From positions 372,001-436,000 of the forward strand of contig NZ_AMRX01000008.1 of the NCBI RefSeq assembly GCF_000300815.1: DNA of 64,000 bases. Direction: 5' to 3'. Made by a program: the position numbers and the translations under genes. The DNA comes from Gayadomonas joobiniege G7. Lineage in GTDB: Bacteria; Pseudomonadota; Gammaproteobacteria; Enterobacterales; Alteromonadaceae. Below are positions 56,185 through 64,000 of the stretch, piece after piece (position 1 is the stretch's first letter; each line of letters opens with the position of its first letter). The notes beneath the pieces are model-generated. The model was not told the DNA's origin and made no database searches. It worked only from the letters and a program-made list of their open reading frames with translations.

Positions 56185-56491
56185 ATAATGCATGTAAAGT
56201 TAGGGTGCCAGTTTGTTCTTGCTTAACACTTGTGTTTTGGTTGTTTGGCACCCGGCTTAAGACTCGAGGTTTTAATTTAGGTTTTAGGTGGGCGAACCTT
56301 AGCCCTTTTTTGGGATCTCTTGGCGCTGGTTTATTTTGAACCGAGGTTTCATCTAGCTCACTTTGCATTGTTAAAGTGACTTCAAGCTCTTCGAGCGCCA
56401 CATTTAATTTCATCTCTTTCATGGTTTTATGAGACTCTTCAACAGACTCGCCCATTGAAAGTATTAGCTGAGATAAATCAATATTTTTCAT
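56162..56491 (-). CDS. Small acidic/basic protein, paralogue of the neighbouring 102-aa protein
   Basis: 109 aa, ATG 56491 with AAGGGAG 7 bases upstream. The core pattern VALEELEVTLTMQSELDET is shared with the next gene (VELEEFEIKVTYAAETS). Middle residues 55-85 are basic and Pro-rich; the end LTLHALFSVRD forms a last strand. This layout (short helix, ELEE strand, charged middle, final strand) resembles the small domains called trypsin-co-occurring or Pepco in some peptidase operons, but no peptidase lies nearby. I cannot assign a function. Confidence 0.65.
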   Translation of the reverse strand: MKNIDLSQLILSMGESVEESHKTMKEMKLNVALEELEVTLTMQSELDETSVQNKPAPRDPKKGLRFAHLKPKLKPRVLSRVPNNQNTSVKQEQTGTLTLHALFSVRDYD

Positions 56492-56554
56492 ACTTTAACT
56501 CCCTTAAATAAACAGGTGGCATTTTAGTTAATGCACACCTGCTAAATCACCACG

Positions 56555-56863
56555 CTAAGCTGCATCACCTTCAATCTCTTTTCCGCTAAAAAGAAATCGC
56601 ACCTCTAGTCCATAAGTTGCTTTTTGGCGGGTTGATCTAGTATGACCGACTTTAGACTTCACGGTTAAAAACTTTAAGTTTAAACCTGCGCTTAGTGACC
56701 CCGAAGTTTTTGTTTCAATTGAAGTTTCAGCCGCATAAGTGACTTTTATTTCAAACTCTTCAAGCTCGACTGGAATGTCGGCTTGCTGCAATTCTCCAAC
56801 ACCTTCCGAGGCACCTTCTGCTGCTGCGAGGATCAGCGTTTTGATGGTCGCTTCTTGTGACAT
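56555..56863 (-). CDS. Small protein of the same family as its neighbour
   Basis: 102 aa from ATG 56863 (AAGGAG upstream); the longer frame to 56899 lacks a good site. Acidic N-terminus (ILAAAEGASEGVGELQQ), the strand IPVELEEFEIKVTY, a basic middle and YGLEVRFLFSG near the end. It lies 63 bp upstream of its paralogue on the same strand, so the two are probably co-transcribed. No signal peptide, so cytoplasmic. Function unknown. Confidence 0.7.
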   Translation of the reverse strand: MSQEATIKTLILAAAEGASEGVGELQQADIPVELEEFEIKVTYAAETSIETKTSGSLSAGLNLKFLTVKSKVGHTRSTRQKATYGLEVRFLFSGKEIEGDAA

Positions 56864-57282
56864 AATCATCTCCTTAAAAATAACTACTATGGTCTGCAAA
56901 CGACTTGGTTAAAAAATAAGCAAGCCGCTTGTTGAAGATAGCTTATTATTTATGGATGTCTAATTTTTTGTTCGTATGAGTCTAATTCTTAAAAGTGGAG
57001 ATAGTTTCAGCGTCTTGATTTGTCAGAGGCATTGAATGGCTTGATGAAAATTGAACCCCTTGTCACTAGGTAATACACTGCCGATGAAAGCGGAAACCAA
57101 AGCGTTTTTGCAATTATTTTTTTGCCGAGAGCTGACAGGCCTAAGTGAAATTGTTGGTTTAGAGCTAGACAAATTGTGGTTTGCGGATAACAAATAATAC
57201 CCAATGAGCAACGAGTTGTTTGTAAAATAAACCTACATAGTACTGCTTTAAAGGACATACTATGTAGGTTTTTTAGTTCGTT
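56864..57282. other. Gap with a possible decayed plus-strand gene
   Basis: Within 57005-57197 the plus strand carries protein-like reading in two frames: LDLSEALNGLMK (from 57011) and then, in another frame, NPLSLGNTLPMKAETKAFLQ up to the TAA at 57195. One small indel near 57050 would join them. A terminator in the plus direction follows at once, as expected for the end of a former gene. The gap also holds the promoter of the small paralogous pair. Confidence 0.3.
57230..57274. terminator. Long-stem terminator
   Basis: A perfect 13-bp stem AACCTACATAGTA / TACTATGTAGGTT (57230-57242 with 57258-57270), 15-base loop, six T residues on the plus strand. It lies just past the stop of the minus-strand dehydrogenase (57283), which it may also end, as A/T-rich sequence flanks both sides. 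Confidence 0.85.
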
Positions 57283-58767
57283 TTATTTAGCCAACCAATT
57301 TTGCATAATGGTTTTTATCTTATCATCGGAAAGATATAAATCCTTGATCGCTTGCTGATAGGTTTCGGTGAAATTTGGCTTGTCGGATAAATTACCAAAG
57401 ACAGTTTTTACCTTTAAAAAAGACAGGCTATCAGTCACAGTGCCTTGGGCTGCATGGTGCAGCTTATCTTGCATCGCATCAATGATGGTAAGCGCTTCAC
57501 CATTTTCAGAAGTTTGTTTATCGCTGTAGTAACACCAAGCAGCGACCACTAAAGTAGAAAGCTTAGCGCTGCGACCTTCTGCTAAGTTTTCATTAATGGT
57601 AGAAATTAAAAACTTAGGCAATTTAGCTGATGTTTCTGAGCAAATCCGTGATAACGCATCTTTAATATTTGGATTTGCGAAACGAGCCAATAAAGCGTCT
57701 TTATACTCTTCTAGATCAATGCCTTCAACGGGTGCTAAAACTGGTGTAACCTCTTCGTCCATAAAAGCACGCAAATATTTGGCAAACAAAGGATCTGACA
57801 CTGTCTCATCGATAGTTTGATAACCATGAATAGAGCCTAACAAACCTAATACCGAGTGACCTGCATTTAACAGTCTAATTTTCATGGTTTCGTAGGGCGT
57901 CACATCGGGTACAAATTGGGCGCTGACCGCATCCCAATTTGGACGACCATCACTAAACTCATCTTCTATAACCCACTGGCTAAAAGACTCACAGGTGATC
58001 GGCCATTCATCTTGGTAGCCTAAGAGTTTTTCTACGGCATCAATATCTGCTGGTGTAGTCACTGGTGTAATACGGTCGACCATGGCGTTAGGAAAAGCGA
58101 CGTTATTTTTAACCCACTCAGCGAGTTCTACATCGCTTTGAGCGATAAAAGTTAATAATAAACTTTTAGTCACCGAGCCATTATGTTGAATATTGTCGCA
58201 TGACTGTACGGTAAAGGCTTTTTTACCCATCGCCCGTCTGGCTTTTAATGCCGCTGTGATATAACCGTAAAAGGTTTTGGGGTCGTCTGGATAATTGATA
58301 TCATGTTGAATATCAGCATGTTTAATATCTAGCTCACCGGTTTCTGAATCTTGGTTATAACCACCCTCGGTGACAGTTAAAGAAACAATGCGGGTATCAT
58401 CACTAATGAGTTTATCTATGACCGCTTGTTTGTTCGCTGGCGCAAAAATGAAATCCACCATAGAGCCAATGATTTTAGTATCAATTTTACCATTCGAATG
58501 GCGAACTAGCAGGGTGTAGAGATAATCTTGTTTTTTTAATACTTCACTTAACTTGCGGTTGGCCTCTAACAAACCAACCCCACAAATACCCCAATTTTCA
58601 TTACCGGGTTGCTTCAACAACTCGTTGGTATACATAGCTTGGTGGGCGCGGTGAAAACCGCCCACTCCAATGTGTACAATACCAGCTTTTACCTGACTAC
58701 GGTCGTATTCAGGTTTATCGACTGAGCTAGGTAGAGTGCTTAATAATGTTTGATTTAATGTCTTCAT
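57283..58767 (-). CDS. Mannitol dehydrogenase family polyol/sugar-acid dehydrogenase
   Basis: 494-aa cytoplasmic enzyme, the usual length. N-terminal Rossmann domain with VHIGVGGFHRAHQAMYTNELL (split family motif at about 31-51); the catalytic stretch K-x5-N-x2-H appears as KIRLLNAGH near 295. The family includes D-mannitol 2-dehydrogenase, D-arabinitol dehydrogenase, and the fructuronate/tagaturonate reductases UxuB and UxaB. Context (HAD phosphatase, SorC regulator and permease) fits a polyol dehydrogenase, while altronate dehydratase nearby would fit UxaB/UxuB activity. Mannitol is common in brown algae. Last gene of its operon. Confidence 0.9.
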   Translation of the reverse strand: MKTLNQTLLSTLPSSVDKPEYDRSQVKAGIVHIGVGGFHRAHQAMYTNELLKQPGNENWGICGVGLLEANRKLSEVLKKQDYLYTLLVRHSNGKIDTKIIGSMVDFIFAPANKQAVIDKLISDDTRIVSLTVTEGGYNQDSETGELDIKHADIQHDINYPDDPKTFYGYITAALKARRAMGKKAFTVQSCDNIQHNGSVTKSLLLTFIAQSDVELAEWVKNNVAFPNAMVDRITPVTTPADIDAVEKLLGYQDEWPITCESFSQWVIEDEFSDGRPNWDAVSAQFVPDVTPYETMKIRLLNAGHSVLGLLGSIHGYQTIDETVSDPLFAKYLRAFMDEEVTPVLAPVEGIDLEEYKDALLARFANPNIKDALSRICSETSAKLPKFLISTINENLAEGRSAKLSTLVVAAWCYYSDKQTSENGEALTIIDAMQDKLHHAAQGTVTDSLSFLKVKTVFGNLSDKPNFTETYQQAIKDLYLSDDKIKTIMQNWLAK

Positions 58768-58776
58768 GATAAAACC

Positions 58777-60513
58777 TTAATTTAAGCTGTTTGCGTTGTC
58801 AGCATTTAATGACTTTTCGCGCTGTAGTGCCCAATAGGCAGTAACAAAATAAATAATAGTGCCGATGAAACAATAGAGTTCAAAGTCTGCTTTATTTGCT
58901 TCGTACGTCATCATATCTGGGCTAAAAAACATAACTCTAGTCGCGAAAACAGTGACAACTGCTAACGAGATCCATGAAATAGCATGCAAAATTTTGCTGA
59001 CTTGGCTGTGATCCTGTACATAAGGGACTTCTTTAGCCGCTTGTGCAGCCTGAAACTTTTCAATTTCGGCATCTTGTTTTTCTTCCAGCGCTATTTCTTT
59101 TTCGTAATTTCGATCGGCGCCATATTTTTTAGCGAGCAGGGTGTAAACGACTATCGTAAAGATCCAAGTTGGAATAAACAGATAATAAAAAGACATTACA
59201 TCCAGTGCATTTAGACCAAAACCAAAGATCAGTGCTAAAGCCCATGCAGCGATTGCTGGCACACTGGTTGTTAAGTTTTGATAACGAGCCCAATAGCGGG
59301 TTAAACCTAATTTTGGAAACAATTTATGTTCGGCAAAAACAATACCGCCAACAGGAACAACTAATAACCCAGCATAAGTTAACAGAGGCAACATTTGCGT
59401 AAATACGAATGGAAAACAGGCAATAATGACTGTTACGACACCCACTACAGCGGTCGTTTTACGGCGAGAATGGTTTACAAAAATTGACTGGGCGGCTAAG
59501 CCTGCTCGGTACAAGTTTGCATTGGCAGTTGTCCAGCCGGCAATAATCACTATAACAAAACCAGTTAAGCCTAAAGCATGATAAGCCACATCACCCGGAT
59601 CTAAGTTAGCAATTGAGGTTTTAATTAATACAGCCGCACCTGCACCCATAATACCGGCGGAGATCCAAGCTAAATAGTGGCCAAAAAACATACCAACACC
59701 AGAGAACAAACCATAGCTCTTTTTCTTGGCAAAACGGAAAATGGCCATGTCAATTAGACCAAAGTGAGTAATAGAGTTGGCTGCCCACGCAAAACCAATC
59801 ACTTCTAACAAGCCGATTCCAGGCTCTCCATTTGCCGCCACACCAGTCCAAACTGAACTGTCACCAATGGTCATAAAATCGCCCCAGCTAGATAAAGTTG
59901 TTGAGCCAATAACCTGCTCTGAAAGGGCGGGAAATAATGCGAATGAGCCAGATAAAAAGATCACAAACAACCAAGGCGCACAAATTTTAGAAAAATCAGC
60001 AACTGTTGAAAAACCATACATAGCAACTAAAACAACCACAGTGCCAACCGCGAGTACAATAGCAACAAACATCCAGCTATTGGGGTACCAATTCAGCTGT
60101 GCTGGTATATCGAATAAAAACCTGACTGCGGTTGAAGACACTGTGATCATGGCTGCGGATATGACAGAAAATATAACCACATTGGCCCAGTTATAGAGCT
60201 TGGTCATTGAGCGACCGGTTATTTTATAAAGATAATTATACAGGCTTAATCGAGTCTCTACAGCGATGGGCGCGGTTAATAGCCACCATGAACACATCGC
60301 TAGTAAATTACCAATTAATAAACCGATAATAATATCAATTGTTGAGGCACCTAAGGCAACAAATGTTGCACCTATTACGAATTCGGTGGCAGCAACGTGT
60401 TCACCTGCATACAAACCAGCAAAATGTTTCCAGCCATGCAGTTTATGTTTTGGCACAGGCATTTGTTCTTCGTTGACCTGTGCTAACGATTCTTGAGTGT
60501 GGATCTCGGCCAT
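58777..60513 (-). CDS. NCS1-family permease (cytosine/purine/allantoin-like), probable operon-specific transporter
   Basis: 578 aa with about 12 hydrophobic segments. The N-terminus GWKHFAGLYAGEHVAATEFVIG and GLLIGNLLAMCSWWLLTAPIAVETRLSLY resemble NCS1 transporters that carry nucleobases, hydantoins or vitamins with Na+ or H+. A charged loop (about 480-510) precedes two last helices; the family core is about 480-500 aa. It is the only transporter in an operon of a SorC regulator, mannitol-family dehydrogenase and HAD phosphatase, so it may import a polyol. GGAAGG lies upstream of its start. A nucleobase substrate cannot be excluded. Confidence 0.85.
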   Translation of the reverse strand: MAEIHTQESLAQVNEEQMPVPKHKLHGWKHFAGLYAGEHVAATEFVIGATFVALGASTIDIIIGLLIGNLLAMCSWWLLTAPIAVETRLSLYNYLYKITGRSMTKLYNWANVVIFSVISAAMITVSSTAVRFLFDIPAQLNWYPNSWMFVAIVLAVGTVVVLVAMYGFSTVADFSKICAPWLFVIFLSGSFALFPALSEQVIGSTTLSSWGDFMTIGDSSVWTGVAANGEPGIGLLEVIGFAWAANSITHFGLIDMAIFRFAKKKSYGLFSGVGMFFGHYLAWISAGIMGAGAAVLIKTSIANLDPGDVAYHALGLTGFVIVIIAGWTTANANLYRAGLAAQSIFVNHSRRKTTAVVGVVTVIIACFPFVFTQMLPLLTYAGLLVVPVGGIVFAEHKLFPKLGLTRYWARYQNLTTSVPAIAAWALALIFGFGLNALDVMSFYYLFIPTWIFTIVVYTLLAKKYGADRNYEKEIALEEKQDAEIEKFQAAQAAKEVPYVQDHSQVSKILHAISWISLAVVTVFATRVMFFSPDMMTYEANKADFELYCFIGTIIYFVTAYWALQREKSLNADNANSLN

Positions 60514-60537
60514 AATTTGCCTTCCTTTTAGTTCAAG

Positions 60538-60581
60538 TTCCGGAAAACCGGAAGGTTAACTTATCCCCGCTATGACGCGGG
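60538..60581. other. Two small hairpins between regulator and permease genes
   Basis: TTCCGG AAAA CCGGAA at 60538-60553 and CCCGC / GCGGG at 60566-60570 with 60577-60581. Neither has a T-run. They could slow transcription or protect mRNA at the sorC-permease junction. Confidence 0.5.
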
Positions 60582-60586
60582 TGCGG

Positions 60587-61546
60587 TTAATTGTGTGCAA
60601 GCAATTGTTCCGCTGTGTATTCGTTAGTGATAAGTGAATTAATCAACTTTCCCTCAAGTGCTGCATACATGGCTGCAACTTTTGTTATACCTGATGCAAT
60701 TCCATAAACAGGTTTTTCAGCACAGGCCTTTAATGGGGCACTGACTACGCGCTGGTTTAACGAAGATGCCACCAGTTGACCGTTTTTATCAAACAACCAG
60801 CTGGTGATCTCTCCACAAGCACCCTGATGGATAACATCCTGTAATTCACCATGCTGAATAAATCCATCAATAAACAAGGGAGCTTGCTGGTCGATCTGGC
60901 CGATGCCAACAAAAGTGACGTCTGCTTTTTCAACCAAAGTTAAAATATTTTTTACTGCTGTTAAGCGATGTAAAATTTGTTTTTCTTTTGCCGAGCTTGC
61001 ATAAACAGGCAGCGGCATCGGGTAGTGTTTGGCATGAATTTTATTTGCCATTGCTACTAATATGTCAAATGCTGATGCCGATCCGTCTTTGCTTACATTA
61101 CCGACAACAGACACAATTTTGTGCTGTGGGCAATGCATTTCAGACAATTCGTCTACACTGGCTTTTAATGTTCGGCCAGTGCCAAATGCCAGAGTTAATC
61201 CAGTCTCTGACTTTAAGTATCTTTCTATTACGGTGGCGCATCGCTGAGCTATCCCTAAGGTTGAATTAGGCATCGCTATATCGCTTGGAACCACTTCACA
61301 ATCAAATAAAGCAAATTTATCTTTTAGTTTAGATGCTAAATCCATGCATTGGTTGATTGGATGGGCGAGTCTTACTTTTATTAAACCCTCGTTCACTGCT
61401 AAAGCCACCAATCGTTGCGCAGACTGTCTTGAAACATCTAATTTTTGAGCAATTTCATCTTGAGTATTTTTTGCAACATAGTAGAGCCAAGCCGCTCGGG
61501 CAGCTTGTTCTAACTTTTTTAACTCAGCAGACGATCGCTTTTCCAC
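60587..61546 (-). CDS. SorC-family sugar-binding transcriptional regulator
   Basis: 319 aa from a GTG with AAGG upstream. Helix-turn-helix at about 30-55 (TQDEIAQKLDVSRQSAQRLVALA); the effector domain is the SorC sugar-phosphate-binding fold, with FGTGRTLKASVDEL near 118, SVVGNVSKDGSA, VGIGQIDQQAP and GIASGITKVAAMYAAL at the end. Members sense phosphorylated sugars or polyols. It is co-transcribed with the HAD phosphatase (11 bp gap), permease and dehydrogenase, and is probably autoregulated through the palindrome at 62252. Confidence 0.93.
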   Translation of the reverse strand: MEKRSSAELKKLEQAARAAWLYYVAKNTQDEIAQKLDVSRQSAQRLVALAVNEGLIKVRLAHPINQCMDLASKLKDKFALFDCEVVPSDIAMPNSTLGIAQRCATVIERYLKSETGLTLAFGTGRTLKASVDELSEMHCPQHKIVSVVGNVSKDGSASAFDILVAMANKIHAKHYPMPLPVYASSAKEKQILHRLTAVKNILTLVEKADVTFVGIGQIDQQAPLFIDGFIQHGELQDVIHQGACGEITSWLFDKNGQLVASSLNQRVVSAPLKACAEKPVYGIASGITKVAAMYAALEGKLINSLITNEYTAEQLLAHN

Positions 61547-61557
61547 TTTAATTTTCC

Positions 61558-62232
61558 TTAGCGTTTAGCTAGCTGAGGGTAAACGTTAAAAAATTCTTGC
61601 CAATCGGCCAGCACTTGGGCTGATTCAGGGCAATGAATGCTTATCGGGCTATTTTTTAAATGGATGCCCCCACAATAATGAAGTAATTGCATGTTGGCCG
61701 AAATGGCCGCTTGCATGCCGGCCGGACTATCTTCAATTACCAAACAATCTTCCGGTGCGATCATCATTGTTTTAGCCGCATGTAAAAATAAATCAGGTGC
61801 AGGTTTACCATTTTTAACCTGACTGGCGGTAAATACCCTATCAGCAAAATAATCTTGCAAACCAACTAGCTTGAGTGCGTGTGCGGTGCGTTCTGGGCTT
61901 GAGCTCGTGGCCACACAAGCGGGTACAGCTAATTTGTTTAACATTTCTTTCAAACCCCTTGTTGTTTCAAGCGACTCACTAAAGCGCGTTAACAATGTGG
62001 TTTGGTAATTAACTTCAAACTCTGGTGAAAGTGAAATATCAAACTCTTTTTTAAGGGTATCAACCACAACCTGAAACTTTCGCCCTAAAAATGTTTGGTA
62101 AACATAATCAATCGAAACCTGTACTCCGGCGTGCTTGGCAATCTGTTCTACTAAAACCTGGGCGCTCAATTGTTCGCTTTCAATCAAAACACCATCACAA
62201 TCAAAAATAACCAGATTTATGTTTACACTCAT
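61558..62232 (-). CDS. HAD-superfamily sugar phosphatase/phosphomutase-like protein
   Basis: 224 aa. HAD motif I FDCDGVLIESE (nucleophile Asp near residue 10), cap domain with FLGRKFQVVVDTL, motif II ATSSSPERT, motif III Lys in KNGKPAPD, motif IV CLVIEDSPAGMQAA. This is the subgroup of beta-phosphoglucomutase-like phosphatases that dephosphorylate sugar or polyol phosphates. In polyol operons it often removes phosphate from a dead-end or inducer compound. First gene of the operon. Confidence 0.92.
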   Translation of the reverse strand: MSVNINLVIFDCDGVLIESEQLSAQVLVEQIAKHAGVQVSIDYVYQTFLGRKFQVVVDTLKKEFDISLSPEFEVNYQTTLLTRFSESLETTRGLKEMLNKLAVPACVATSSSPERTAHALKLVGLQDYFADRVFTASQVKNGKPAPDLFLHAAKTMMIAPEDCLVIEDSPAGMQAAISANMQLLHYCGGIHLKNSPISIHCPESAQVLADWQEFFNVYPQLAKR

Positions 62233-62555
62233 TTAACAACCCACCTTTTTATGAGCTTATGCTCAATATGTTGGCATAATCTCATTCATGTGATTGCTTG
62301 TCAATAATAAATGTGCATTTTATAAACATCCTTGTAACGCTTAGTAATATTCTGCGGTGTGACTTAATGACTGTTATAAAAAATAACTAGTTGCGCAAAA
62401 CGAGTTTGCGAAATAAACAGATGTAACTGGGAGTTAATAATTTTGAATAATTTTAATTCAGCAGGATTGGGGAGAGATGTTAATCGTTGAAAAGGGTATC
62501 TGCCTTAAATAAGACAGATACCAAATGAAAAGTATGTTGTACTTTGATTTGTATA
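62233..62555. promoter_or_regulatory. Promoter region of the SorC/polyol operon
   Basis: This 323-bp gap separates the HAD gene from altronate dehydratase. TGAGC-TTAT-GCTCA at 62252-62265 is a 5+5 palindrome 20 bp before the HAD start and fits a SorC/DeoR operator. TTGCGCAAAACGAGTTTGCG at about 62392-62411 holds a repeated TTGCG core. No RNA gene is seen. Confidence 0.5.
62495..62522 (-). terminator. Terminator-like hairpin after altronate dehydratase
   Basis: GGTATCTG-C-CTTA and TAAG-A-CAGATACC form a 12-bp stem with one mismatch around AA; on the minus strand it is followed by CTTTTC. It probably ends the uxaA transcript. Confidence 0.65.
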
Positions 62556-64000
62556 TTACAAAGTGACACCGTTTTTCCAAATCGCTATTTCCCGGCTATC
62601 GTTTTTTTCGTTATTTGTTAAACGACCACTCGCGACATCCAGAACGTAGGCAAGCAGCTTATCGGCACACTCATCCAAAGTGACATCGGAATCCAGGATT
62701 TGACCGGCATTAAAATCTATCCAATGTGGCTTTTTGGCGGCTATGTTAGGATTTGATGAGATTTTAACTGTTGGTACTGGAAATCCTAATGGCGTCCCCC
62801 GGCCTGTCGTAAATAAAACCATATTTGCACCGGCAGCCGCGAGGGCAGTTGATGATACGGCATCATTTCCTGGCCCTTGCAAAAGCGTTAACCCTTGACT
62901 ACTGGTGGCCATTTCGCCATAGTCGATGACTTCATTCACCACAGCTTGGCCACCTTTTTGGATGGCGCCAAGCGACTTTTCTTCTAATGTGGTTAAACCG
63001 CCGTCTTTGTTGCCCGGAGATGGGTTTTCATATACAGGCTGTTGATTATCAATAAAATACTGTTTAAAACCGTTAACTAAAGTCACAATCTTAGTAAAGG
63101 TTTCTTGACTGTCCGCTCTATCCATTAAAACTTGTTCCGCACCAAACATTTCTGGCGTTTCGGTGAGGATAACCCGACCACCCATATTGGTCACTTTGTC
63201 TGTCATTCTTCCAACAACAGCGTTCGCTGTTAGGCCACTAAAACCATCTGAGCCGCCGCATTTCATACCTAAAGTTAGTTTGCTAATTGGCTGTTCGCTA
63301 CGCTCATCTTGTTTCATAAGTTTCAGTAATTCTTCAACTAGGTTAAGTCCATGTTCAACTTCATCTTCAACTTGCTGACTATTAAAATAACGGACTCGGT
63401 TTTCATCTAATCCTGTCGCTTCGGCTAATAAAGATTTTAACTGGTTATTTTCGCAACCCAAACCTATCACTAAAACACCACCCGCATTAGGGTGCTGGAT
63501 TAGGCTAGCCAGCAGTTTACGTGTATTACTTAAATCATCACCGAGCTGAGAACAGCCAAACGCATGAGTCAAAGGAACGTAGGCGTCTGCGGCTTCTGGA
63601 TAGCGTTTTTCGGCGAGTGTTGCGATACGTTTTGCGGTCTGATTAACACATCCCACTGTATTGACGATCCAAACTTCGTTACGTATACCGACGCGACCGT
63701 TATTTCGAAGGTAACCTTTAAAAATTGGAACCTCTTCACTGCGTTCAGGCAAGGCCATTCCGCCGTTAAACTGATATTCTTCCGTACCGGATAAACTCGT
63801 TTTTAAATTATGGCTATGCACATGTTCGCCCGCGCTTATTGTTTGTGTCGCATGCCCAATAGCATAACCGTATTTGTAGATACTTTGCTCAGTTTGCACG
63901 TCATGAATCGCTATCTTATGGCCAGCTGGCACATCGCTACGAACTTTAATTGACGACCAAGGTTCAGGTAATGCTGTTCCTTGAGTGATTGCTTGGACAG
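62556..64000 (-). CDS. uxaA: Altronate dehydratase UxaA (5' part outside window)
   Basis: The frame is open from 62556 to the window end, 481 codons; the N-terminal start lies outside. The N-terminal SAF domain is visible (SDVPAGHKIAIHDV, AIGHATQTISAGEHVHSHN), followed by the large dehydratase domain with GYLRNNGRVGIRNEVWIVNTVGC, THAFGCSQLG, LGMKCGGSDGFSG, and FTTGRGTPLGFPVPTVKIS. The enzyme turns D-altronate into 2-keto-3-deoxygluconate and water in the galacturonate pathway. The CGG and AFGC stretches fit an iron-dependent site. Neighbouring genes upstream are not visible; downstream is the polyol operon. Confidence 0.93.
   Translation of the reverse strand, partial: VQAITQGTALPEPWSSIKVRSDVPAGHKIAIHDVQTEQSIYKYGYAIGHATQTISAGEHVHSHNLKTSLSGTEEYQFNGGMALPERSEEVPIFKGYLRNNGRVGIRNEVWIVNTVGCVNQTAKRIATLAEKRYPEAADAYVPLTHAFGCSQLGDDLSNTRKLLASLIQHPNAGGVLVIGLGCENNQLKSLLAEATGLDENRVRYFNSQQVEDEVEHGLNLVEELLKLMKQDERSEQPISKLTLGMKCGGSDGFSGLTANAVVGRMTDKVTNMGGRVILTETPEMFGAEQVLMDRADSQETFTKIVTLVNGFKQYFIDNQQPVYENPSPGNKDGGLTTLEEKSLGAIQKGGQAVVNEVIDYGEMATSSQGLTLLQGPGNDAVSSTALAAAGANMVLFTTGRGTPLGFPVPTVKISSNPNIAAKKPHWIDFNAGQILDSDVTLDECADKLLAYVLDVASGRLTNNEKNDSREIAIWKNGVTL

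Noticed and set aside
57007-57258. 83-aa minus-strand open frame
   Set aside because: It runs through the terminator stem, has no ribosome binding site and its product is not protein-like; the plus strand gives more plausible fragments.
59777-60196. 139-aa plus-strand open frame
   Set aside because: Shadow of the NCS1 permease; low-complexity Thr/Ala/Lys product without support.

Overview
The window looks like chromosome from a marine, alga-associated gammaproteobacterium of the Alteromonadales type. The evidence is moderately low GC, six formylglycine-dependent sulfatases, many secreted glycoside hydrolases (GH), a FecI/FecR/TonB-receptor signalling set, PEP-CTERM-like sorting tails, and uronate/polyol catabolism. 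I cannot name the species. I see no tRNA, rRNA, CRISPR array, insertion sequence or prophage.

Layout. 1-6053 (minus): a catabolic operon running ManD/RspA-type dehydratase, Gfo/Idh/MocA dehydrogenase, Na+/solute symporter, a lipoprotein of unknown function and a cut-off MATE transporter. A divergent LacI regulator follows (6441-7451). 7511-19313 (minus): secreted degradation genes, namely a LamG-dockerin-glycosidase, an anchored cohesin-like protein, GH30, a clan GH-A hydrolase, GH97 and a sulfatase/beta-propeller fusion. 19522-31430 (plus): GH2, SDR, sulfatase, RpiB-like isomerase, sulfatase-YHYH fusion, a VF530 small protein and two more sulfatases. 31523-36265: ECF sigma, FecR and a TonB-dependent receptor with an STN domain. 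36262-40842 (minus): SGNH hydrolase plus a second pair of PEP-CTERM cohesin-like protein and LamG-glycosidase-dockerin. 41077-47929 (plus): sulfatase, GH2 and a GH51-like lipoprotein. 48083-52559: MacA/MacB/outer-membrane-factor efflux set. Then come a GFA-family gene broken by one TAG codon, a six-hairpin glycosidase lipoprotein, and two small paralogous proteins. 57283-64000 (minus): mannitol-dehydrogenase-family enzyme, NCS1 permease, SorC regulator, HAD phosphatase and altronate dehydratase (cut by the window end).

How it works together (inference). The island appears to degrade a sulfated, galactose-rich algal polysaccharide. Extracellular enzymes would cut it, sulfatases and exo-glycosidases would trim it, the TonB receptor would import oligosaccharides and signal through FecR/FecI, and the first operon would oxidise and dehydrate an unusual sugar. 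The polymer cannot be named from sequence alone.

Most interesting: two separate loci each place a LamG-containing glycosidase with a duplicated EF-hand dockerin-like module directly upstream of a cohesin-like protein with a membrane-anchor/sorting tail. This suggests a small cohesin-dockerin surface-display system for galactan enzymes in an aerobic Gram-negative. Two sulfatase fusions, an NCS1 permease in a polyol operon, paired operator-like repeats and a one-codon nonsense mutation are also reported.
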